A DNA stretch of 56,021 nt from an uncultured Ruminococcus sp. Lineage in GTDB: Bacteria; Bacillota; Clostridia; Oscillospirales; CAG-272. Where the stretch lies: NCBI GenBank assembly GCA_902778145.1, contig CACYWW010000008.1, forward strand, positions 1 through 56,021. Direction: 5' to 3'. Below the pieces are notes generated by a model. It saw only the letters and a list, made by a program, of their open reading frames with translations, did not search any database and was not told the DNA's origin. Position numbers and translations under genes: made by a program. Positions 50,286 through 56,021 of the stretch are shown piece by piece (positions within the stretch are counted from its first letter, which is position 1; each line of letters opens with the position of its first letter).

Positions 50286-52618
50286 CTCTGAAAGAACTCA
50301 AAGCCGGACAGACGGGCAGGGTGATCACGGTCGGAGGAGAGGGCGCGCTCCGTCAGCATTTCCTTGATATGGGCGTTATCCCCGGAGTGGAGATAACGGT
50401 AGACAAATTCGCGCCTATGGGCGACCCGGTAGAACTCATGCTCCACGGGTACAAGCTGACGCTCAGAATAGACGACGCGGGGAAGATCGACGTTGAGCCT
50501 TGCGAACGGACAGAACAGACACGGCCTTCAAAAAAAGCCGAGTCAGATCATCCGGGACTCGGTGAAGGCGGCAAATTCCATCCGAAAGGGAGCGGAGACC
50601 CTCTGCCCGACGGTACCGTCCTTACGTTTGCTCTCGTCGGAAACCAGAACTGCGGCAAGACGACGCTTTTCAACCGCCTGACCGGAGCGAATCAGCACGT
50701 CGGGAATTTCCCTGGCGTCACCGTCGACCGCAAGGACGGCGTGATCAGAGGATATCCCGACACGCTCGTTACGGATCTGCCGGGGATCTACTCGATGTCG
50801 CCGTATTCGAGCGAGGAGATAGTATCGCGCGATTTCGTGATCAAGGAGAAGCCGACGGCGATAATCAATATCGTCGACGCGACGAACATCGAGCGCAACC
50901 TGTATCTGACGATGCAGCTGCTTGAGATGAACGTGCCGATGGTCGTTGCGCTCAACTTCATGGACGAGCTGACGGAAAACGGCGGAAGCATCGATATAAA
51001 CGCCATGGAGTCTATGCTCGGCGTGCCGGTCGTCGCGATATCCGCGGCGAAGAATTCCGGCGTAAGCGAGCTCATAGATCACGCCGTACACGTGGCGAAA
51101 TACCAGGAAAGACCGCTCCGCCGGGATTTCTGCGGCGCGGACAGCAACGGCGGCGCCGTTCACAGATGTCTTCACGCCGTCACGCACCTGATACAGGATC
51201 ACGCTGAGGCGGCGGATATCCCCGTGAGGTTCGCCGCCGGCAAGATAATCGAGGGCGATCCGCTCGTCGGTGAGGCGCTCGGGCTCGATGAAAACGAAAA
51301 GGACGCGCTTGAGCATATAATCGTGCAGATGGAGAAGGAAAGAGGGCTTGACCGGTGCGCGTCGATCGCCGATATGAGATTCGATTTCATCAGCCGCGTC
51401 TGCTCGCTCACGGTGAAAAAACCTACCGTCAGCGTTCAGAGAAGCAGGAGCGAAAAAATAGATAAGATACTCACGGGCAAATACACGGCGATCCCGGCGT
51501 TCATACTGATAATGGGGCTTGTGTTCTTCCTGTCGTTCAACGTTATAGGAAAGGTCCTGCAGGATCTTCTTGACGCGGGCATCACGGCGCTGTCGGGCGT
51601 CGTCGACCGGGCGCTTGCATCGGCGGACGTGAACGCGGCGCTCCGCAGCCTCATCGTGGAGGGGATATTCGGCGGCGTTGGCTCCGTTCTGAGCTTCCTG
51701 CCGATAATCGTAACGCTGTTCTTCTTCCTTTCAATGCTGGAGGACAGCGGATACATAGCCCGCGTGGCGTTCGTTATGGATAAGCTGCTCCGGAGGATAG
51801 GACTTTCCGGCAGAAGCATAGTGCCGATGCTGATAGGCTTCGGCTGTACGGTCCCCGCCGTCATGGCGACGCGGACGCTCCCGAGCGAGCGCGACAGAAA
51901 AATGACCGTGCTTCTCACGCCGTTCATGTCCTGCTCGGCGAAGGTGCCGATATACGGATTCTTCGTCGCGGCGTTCTTCCCGAAATACGCTGCACTCGTC
52001 ATGATCGGGCTTTACGTTCTAGGCATACTGCTCGGCATACTCGCGGCGTTCATTTATAAAAAGACCGTTTTCCGCGGCGAGGCGGTGCCGTTCGTTATGG
52101 AGCTGCCCGATTACAGAGTTCCGGGATTCATAAACGTGGTTAAGCTGCTTTGGGAAAAGGCGAAGGATTTTCTGCAGAGAGCGTTCTCGATAATACTGAT
52201 CGCCACGATCGCGGTCTGGTTCCTCAAATCCTTCGATTTCAGATTCAACATGGTCGACGATCCTTCGAAGAGCATTCTCGCGCTGATCTCCGGCCTGATC
52301 GCCCCGGTGATGGCGCCGGTCGGTCTCGGCGACTGGAGGATCTGTACCTCGCTCGTCACCGGTTTTATCGCAAAGGAAAGCGTCGTCTCGTCGATGGAGC
52401 TGTTGTTCCCGGCGGGCGTTTCAGGTTCCGTCTCCGCGCTGACCGCCGCGTGCATGCTCGTTTTCTCGCTCGTTTATACGCCGTGCGTAGCCGCGATAGC
52501 GTCCATCCGCCGTGAAATGGGATGGAAGTGGTCCGCGGGAGTCGTGCTGATACAGTGCGCCGCCGCCTGGCTCGTCACGCTGTTCGTCCACCTTATAGGA
52601 ACGTTGATATTATTATGA
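50282..52618 (+). CDS. feoB: FeoA-FeoB fusion, ferrous iron transporter
   Basis: A 778-residue iron(II) transporter with FeoA fused to its N-terminus. Residues 1 to about 74 are the FeoA SH3-like domain (TLKELKAGQTGRVITVGGEG). A linker leads to the G domain: G1 GNQNCGKTTLFNRL (about 120-133), G2 VGNFPGVTVD, G3 DLPGIYSMSPYS (about 160-171), and LNFMDE near the G4 position, where the usual NxxD is retained as NFMD. The membrane part (about 400-778) has two Gate motifs including SGRSIVPMLIGFGCTVPAVM. Fusion of FeoA to FeoB is known but less common than separate genes. It overlaps the isomerase gene by four bases, which is odd for iron uptake. Confidence 0.94.
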   Translation: MTLKELKAGQTGRVITVGGEGALRQHFLDMGVIPGVEITVDKFAPMGDPVELMLHGYKLTLRIDDAGKIDVEPCERTEQTRPSKKAESDHPGLGEGGKFHPKGSGDPLPDGTVLTFALVGNQNCGKTTLFNRLTGANQHVGNFPGVTVDRKDGVIRGYPDTLVTDLPGIYSMSPYSSEEIVSRDFVIKEKPTAIINIVDATNIERNLYLTMQLLEMNVPMVVALNFMDELTENGGSIDINAMESMLGVPVVAISAAKNSGVSELIDHAVHVAKYQERPLRRDFCGADSNGGAVHRCLHAVTHLIQDHAEAADIPVRFAAGKIIEGDPLVGEALGLDENEKDALEHIIVQMEKERGLDRCASIADMRFDFISRVCSLTVKKPTVSVQRSRSEKIDKILTGKYTAIPAFILIMGLVFFLSFNVIGKVLQDLLDAGITALSGVVDRALASADVNAALRSLIVEGIFGGVGSVLSFLPIIVTLFFFLSMLEDSGYIARVAFVMDKLLRRIGLSGRSIVPMLIGFGCTVPAVMATRTLPSERDRKMTVLLTPFMSCSAKVPIYGFFVAAFFPKYAALVMIGLYVLGILLGILAAFIYKKTVFRGEAVPFVMELPDYRVPGFINVVKLLWEKAKDFLQRAFSIILIATIAVWFLKSFDFRFNMVDDPSKSILALISGLIAPVMAPVGLGDWRICTSLVTGFIAKESVVSSMELLFPAGVSGSVSALTAACMLVFSLVYTPCVAAIASIRREMGWKWSAGVVLIQCAAAWLVTLFVHLIGTLILL

Positions 52619-52764
52619 AACCTGTCGATATTATTGTGATCATTGCGGTAGCGGCTGTGATCGCCTGCGCCGTTATACTGATGATACGCCGTCGCCGCCG
52701 CGGGACCGGCTGCGGATGCGGATGCGAAAACTGCGTCGGCAAATGCGCCGAAAAAAAGAAATGA
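52615..52764 (+). CDS. FeoB-associated Cys-rich membrane protein
   Basis: A 49-residue protein, with its ATG overlapping the FeoB stop by four bases (ATGA). It has one transmembrane helix (about 4-23), an Arg-rich stretch (RRRRR) and the Cys cluster CGCGCENCVGKC before a Lys-rich tail. It matches the small FeoB-associated proteins of Clostridia, which may handle iron or stabilise FeoB as FeoC does in enterobacteria. That role is an inference from position and Cys content. Confidence 0.88.
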   Translation: MKPVDIIVIIAVAAVIACAVILMIRRRRRGTGCGCGCENCVGKCAEKKK

Positions 52765-52774
52765 GAGGTATAAT

Positions 52775-55297
52775 ATGAACAAGTGGCTCTCCGATATCAG
52801 ATCGGGCTGTGAGGACAACTACATGCTGCCGTTCTACTGGCAGCACGGAGACCATCACGATACGATCCCGAAGGAGATCGAGCGGATCTATAACAGCGGA
52901 TGCCGCGCCTTCTGCGTGGAATCCCGTACGCATAAGGATTTCTGCCGCGATCAGTGGTGGGCGGATATGGATCTTATTATAAGCGAGGCGGAGCGGCGCG
53001 GGATGAAGGTCTGGATCTTTGACGACGACCATTACCCCACGGGTCACGCCGCCGGCGCAGTCAAAGATCATCCGGAGCTGCGCAAATGGAATCTGATCGA
53101 ACGCCACGTCGACGTAGTGGGACCGTGCAGGGATTCGTACCTGCTCATAAATCCGGATAACGCCGACAATATCCTGCTCGGCATCTACGCGTATAAAAGG
53201 ACGGGAGAGGACGAGGACTGCGTCCCCGAGCCGCTGCCTCTGTCCGATGTCTCTGAAGGCTTTCTCAGATTCAGCCTGCCCGACGGCGTTTACCGCGTGT
53301 TTTTCCTGTATAAATCGCGCAGAGGCTCATCTCGCGGCGATTATATAGATATGCTGAGGGAGGAATCCGTCAGGCTGCTGATAGATACGGTGTACGAGCC
53401 GCAGTACGAGCATTATAAAAAGTATTTCGGAAATACGATAGCCGGATTTTTCTCGGACGAGCCGTCGCTCGGGAACACCTGGTTCGCCTCGCATTCGGAG
53501 GATCACGGCGGATACAATACGCGCGTCGGAATGCCCGGACTCGCGCTTCCGTGGAACGACCGTGTGGTCGGCATGATGCGGGATGCGCTCGGTTACGATC
53601 CCGTTCCTTATCTGCCCGCGCTCTGGTTCGGATTCGGACACGTCACCGGCGACGTCCGCCACGCTTATATGGACGCGGTGACGAAGCTCTACCGCGATTG
53701 CTTTACGCGTCAGCTCGGCGACTGGTGCGAGGCTCACGGAGTTCAGTATATCGGACATATAATAGAGGATATGAACGCTCACGCTCGTCTCGGATGCAGC
53801 TGCGGACACTATTTCCGCTCGCTCGACGGTCAGCATATGAGCGGTATAGATATAGTTTTACATCAGATAATACCCGGAACGTCGGATCACATACATACGG
53901 CGTCGGCTTTCGGGAACAAAGCCGATCCGGAGTTTTTCGAATACGTGCTGCCCAAGCTCGGCTCGTCTTTTGCAAGGATCGGCACGCAGACGGAGAGGCG
54001 CGCGATGTGCGAGGTGTTCGGCGCGTACGGCTGGGCGGAAGGCTCGCCGATGATGAAATGGCTGATGGATTTCCTGCTCGTCCGCGGGATCAACAGATTC
54101 ATACCGCACGCGTTCTCGCCTTCGTTCCCGGATCCGGACTGTCCGCCTCATTTCGGCGCGGGAGACTGCGATCCGCAGTATGAAGGCTTCTCAAAGATAA
54201 TGTCCGTAAGCAACCGTACGGCTCATCTGCTGAGTCACGGAAAGCCCGTCGTCGACGCGGCGATACTGTATCACGCCGACGCGGAGTGGTACGGAAAATA
54301 CGGCACCGCGATGCTTTCGCAGGTCCCGGCGAAAATGCTGTACGACAGCCATATAGACTATGATATACTACCGGCGGACTGCTTTGTCGAAGGCAGCGGC
54401 TCGCGCGTGTATCCGGCAAAGGTCGAAGACGGCGTGATCCGCGTCGGCGAAAACAGCTACCGCTGTCTCATCGTGCCGTACGCGGACGCGCTGCCGCACA
54501 GGCTCGACAAGGCGCTAAAGGATCTTGAAGAGAAAGGCTTTACCGTCATCAGGATGGAGAAGGACTGTTCAAAAGAGTCGCTTGTAAACCGCACGATGAA
54601 CGCCGCGGGACGCGATATCACGGTGGAAGGCAATTATCCGAAGCTCCGCTGCGCGCATTATTCATACGATGGCACGGACGTGTATATGTTCGTGAACGAA
54701 TCGGTCACGGAGCCGGTCGACACAAAGATAACGCTGCGCGGAGCGGGCAGCCGTCCTGCGCTTCTGCTCGATATGTATAACGACGCGGAATACGCGGCAA
54801 GAACGGAGAACGGAGAGGTGAGGATAGCGCTTGCGCCTTATCAGTCCGTTATACTCGCAGTCGGCGAAGAAGCCGCCGCACCCGCACTGCCCGGAAAAAC
54901 TGAAACGGCGCCGGCGGAGCTTGAATTCTCCGTCGCGTGCGCCGATTATACAAACATGAAAGAATATCATCCGGTAGACGGTAATCTTCCGGCGATCCCG
55001 CCCGGATTTTCCGGCAGGATAAGATACAGGGCGAAATTCACCGCGCCTGAAGGGGTGAAGGGAATTGATCTCGGTGAGGTCGGCCAGTCGGTCCGCCTTT
55101 CCTGCAACGGTACCGATCTCGGAGTCCGTGTCTGCCCGCCGTATTCGTACGATCTGACAGAGGTTTTGCGTGAAGGCGAAAACGAGCTTGAAGCGGTCGT
55201 TTCAACGACGCTCGCGGGCGCGATACGCGACGGATTCTCGTATAACCTCGCAATACCTCGTTCGGGCATCGCGGGACCGGTCAGTTGGAAGCTCTGA
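52775..55297 (+). CDS. GH106-like glycosyl hydrolase (putative alpha-L-rhamnosidase)
   Basis: An 840-residue protein without signal peptide, starting after GAGAGGT. The N-terminus NKWLSDIRSGCEDNYMLPFY and the segment MKVWIFDDDHYPTGHAAGAV match the start of GH106 barrels, where an (F/Y)DE..WPSG motif usually stands. GFFSDEPSLGNTWF (about 223-236) has the Asp-Glu pair expected at the active site; YIGHIIEDMNAHARLGCSCG (about 325-344) and a C-terminal GH2-like beta-sandwich (GVKGIDLGEVGQSVRLSCNG) complete the layout. Family enzymes cleave rhamnosides, but substrate and metal use are not proven here. It closes the operon with FeoB, an isomerase and a serine hydrolase, and a terminator follows. Confidence 0.75.
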   Translation: MNKWLSDIRSGCEDNYMLPFYWQHGDHHDTIPKEIERIYNSGCRAFCVESRTHKDFCRDQWWADMDLIISEAERRGMKVWIFDDDHYPTGHAAGAVKDHPELRKWNLIERHVDVVGPCRDSYLLINPDNADNILLGIYAYKRTGEDEDCVPEPLPLSDVSEGFLRFSLPDGVYRVFFLYKSRRGSSRGDYIDMLREESVRLLIDTVYEPQYEHYKKYFGNTIAGFFSDEPSLGNTWFASHSEDHGGYNTRVGMPGLALPWNDRVVGMMRDALGYDPVPYLPALWFGFGHVTGDVRHAYMDAVTKLYRDCFTRQLGDWCEAHGVQYIGHIIEDMNAHARLGCSCGHYFRSLDGQHMSGIDIVLHQIIPGTSDHIHTASAFGNKADPEFFEYVLPKLGSSFARIGTQTERRAMCEVFGAYGWAEGSPMMKWLMDFLLVRGINRFIPHAFSPSFPDPDCPPHFGAGDCDPQYEGFSKIMSVSNRTAHLLSHGKPVVDAAILYHADAEWYGKYGTAMLSQVPAKMLYDSHIDYDILPADCFVEGSGSRVYPAKVEDGVIRVGENSYRCLIVPYADALPHRLDKALKDLEEKGFTVIRMEKDCSKESLVNRTMNAAGRDITVEGNYPKLRCAHYSYDGTDVYMFVNESVTEPVDTKITLRGAGSRPALLLDMYNDAEYAARTENGEVRIALAPYQSVILAVGEEAAAPALPGKTETAPAELEFSVACADYTNMKEYHPVDGNLPAIPPGFSGRIRYRAKFTAPEGVKGIDLGEVGQSVRLSCNGTDLGVRVCPPYSYDLTEVLREGENELEAVVSTTLAGAIRDGFSYNLAIPRSGIAGPVSWKL

Positions 55298-55415
55298 AAT
55301 GCGGAAAGAACGCGGAGTGAATTCAAGTGTGAAGTGATCAGTGATCAACGGGGCGGGTTGATGAAGTCCCTGCCTCGACCGTTCGTGCTCTGCAGATCGT
55401 TCGCTTTGGGGGTTC

Positions 55416-55457
55416 CCACCCGTTTCCCATAATTAAGGAAACAGGTGGTTTGGTTTT
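55416..55457 (+). terminator. Terminator after the GH106-like gene
   Basis: Arms CCACC(C)GTTTCC (55416-55427) and GGAAAC(A)GGTGG (55437-55448) form a stem with one internal mismatch, followed by TTTGGTTTTTAA. Upstream, 55300-55410 contains a short GTGATCAGTGATCA repeat but no gene. Confidence 0.75.
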
Positions 55458-55475
55458 TAATCTATTTGCTTGTTT

Positions 55476-56021
55476 TTAATCCACTTTGCCTAAGAAACGG
55501 TAATAGATGTCCACGTCATGGACGCTGTTGCCGTTTTCATCTTTTACGGATTCGTGGACGCAGATCTTTTCGATAAGATCGTTAAGCATGGGCGCGGTGA
55601 GCTCTGTTACGTCGCCGTATTTTCCGATCAGATCGACCCATATCTTCGCATTCTTTTCGGTCTGTACGGTTTGCTCTATCTTCGCTTTCAACCTGGCTAT
55701 CTTCGTGTCCAGTTCAGCCTGTTCGTTCTGATAACGCTCTGAAAGCATAATAAAGTTTCTTTCGTTCACCTTACCGGATACTCTGTCATCGTAAAGCTTT
55801 GCAAAAGTCTTGTCAAGCTTCTTCTGCTGTTTTTCAGCCGCTGACAGCTCCTTTTTCGCCTGTGCGATACCTTTTTCGCGCTGTCCGACGCTTTTTTTCG
55901 TAAGAGTGGTGACAAGAGCTTCTTTGTCTGCTTTTGCTATAGCTCCATACATTTGAAGGGCGGCTTTTACGGTCTCGTAAAGATCTTCGTACTTGATATA
56001 GTGGATACTGCATCTTTCTTT
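55476..56021 (-). CDS. Large serine recombinase, C-terminal part (cut by the window edge)
   Basis: The last 181 codons of a longer minus-strand gene that continues past the window; the ATG at 55952 is internal. The partial sequence has the end of a zinc ribbon (CSIHYIKYEDLYETVKAAL), a long charged coiled coil (AQAKKELSAAEKQQKKLD ... LSERYQNEQAELDTKI) and the tail YGDVTELTAPMLNDLIEKI and SVHDVDIYYRF. This is the typical C-terminus of large serine recombinases (TndX/TnpX type, DUF4368-like) that move conjugative and mobilizable elements in Clostridia. The catalytic N-terminus is outside the window. It implies that an integrated element starts at the right-hand edge. Confidence 0.86.
   Translation of the reverse strand, partial: KERCSIHYIKYEDLYETVKAALQMYGAIAKADKEALVTTLTKKSVGQREKGIAQAKKELSAAEKQQKKLDKTFAKLYDDRVSGKVNERNFIMLSERYQNEQAELDTKIARLKAKIEQTVQTEKNAKIWVDLIGKYGDVTELTAPMLNDLIEKICVHESVKDENGNSVHDVDIYYRFLGKVD

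Overview
The window looks like a chromosomal segment of a spore-forming, Gram-positive anaerobe of class Clostridia, probably an uncultured gut or rumen relative of the Oscillospiraceae/Christensenellales. This is inferred from gene content: a GerA-type germinant receptor subunit, a DUF1385-prmC pair, a FeoB with its small Cys-rich partner, dockerins, Thr/Glu-rich lipoproteins and many secreted glycoside hydrolases. GC is moderate except in one AT-rich island. Several promoters read clearly as TTGACA/TTGAAA - 17 bp - TATAAT.

Layout. 1-8.1 kb: lipid genes (PlsC-like acyltransferase, geranylgeranyl-reductase-like flavoprotein) diverge from an SPFH/zinc-ribbon protein and a membrane protein; then a two-gene secreted operon (EEP-nuclease-like lipoprotein, CAP-BIG2-dockerin protein). 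8.2-11.5 kb: an AT-rich graveyard of Rhs/YD-repeat fragments alternating with three intact or nearly intact small genes, two of them lipoproteins, that look like orphan immunity genes. 11.5-13.7 kb: a DUF4838 lipoprotein bounded by tRNA-Pro(CGG) and a degenerate copy of that tRNA's 3' end plus terminator. 13.8-20 kb: QueG-like Fe-S protein, GH29 fucosidase, GH99-like hydrolase, HAD phosphatase, Wzx-like flippase, acyl carrier protein. 20-27.8 kb: GerA protein, then a tight operon galK-DUF1385-prmC-ddl-murI-zinc-ribbon protein. 28-37.8 kb: ASRT-family protein, RlmL-like methyltransferase, two tandem DUF4091 lipoproteins, a U32 protein and a 1,143-residue GH42-like lipoprotein.

37.9-46.1 kb (minus strand): the part I find most interesting. 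A 2,204-residue S8 protease with an internal dockerin is followed by a 44-residue peptide with a lasso-type leader (YxxP, Thr near the junction, Asp-rich tail), an HprK-like kinase, a PqqD-like recognition protein and an 83-residue protein that weakly resembles a stand-alone I9 (subtilisin propeptide/inhibitor) domain. No lasso cyclase or B2 protease is present, so this is a minimal or new type of RiPP-like locus. 46.5-46.7 kb holds an array of short hairpins joined by GTGAAAT/ATTTCAC heptamers.

46.8-56 kb: LmbE-like deacetylase; then an overlapping operon of serine beta-lactamase-like hydrolase, arabinose/fucose isomerase-like protein, FeoA-FeoB fusion, FeoB-associated peptide and GH106-like hydrolase. 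The window ends inside the C-terminal part of a large serine recombinase, so a mobile element probably begins there.

Taken together the segment serves glycan breakdown (GH29, GH99-like, GH42-like, GH106-like, DUF4091, DUF4838, galactokinase, isomerase), cell-envelope synthesis, and competition with other bacteria (Rhs immunity remnants, possible peptide product). All family calls rest on reading motifs by eye; no database search was run.
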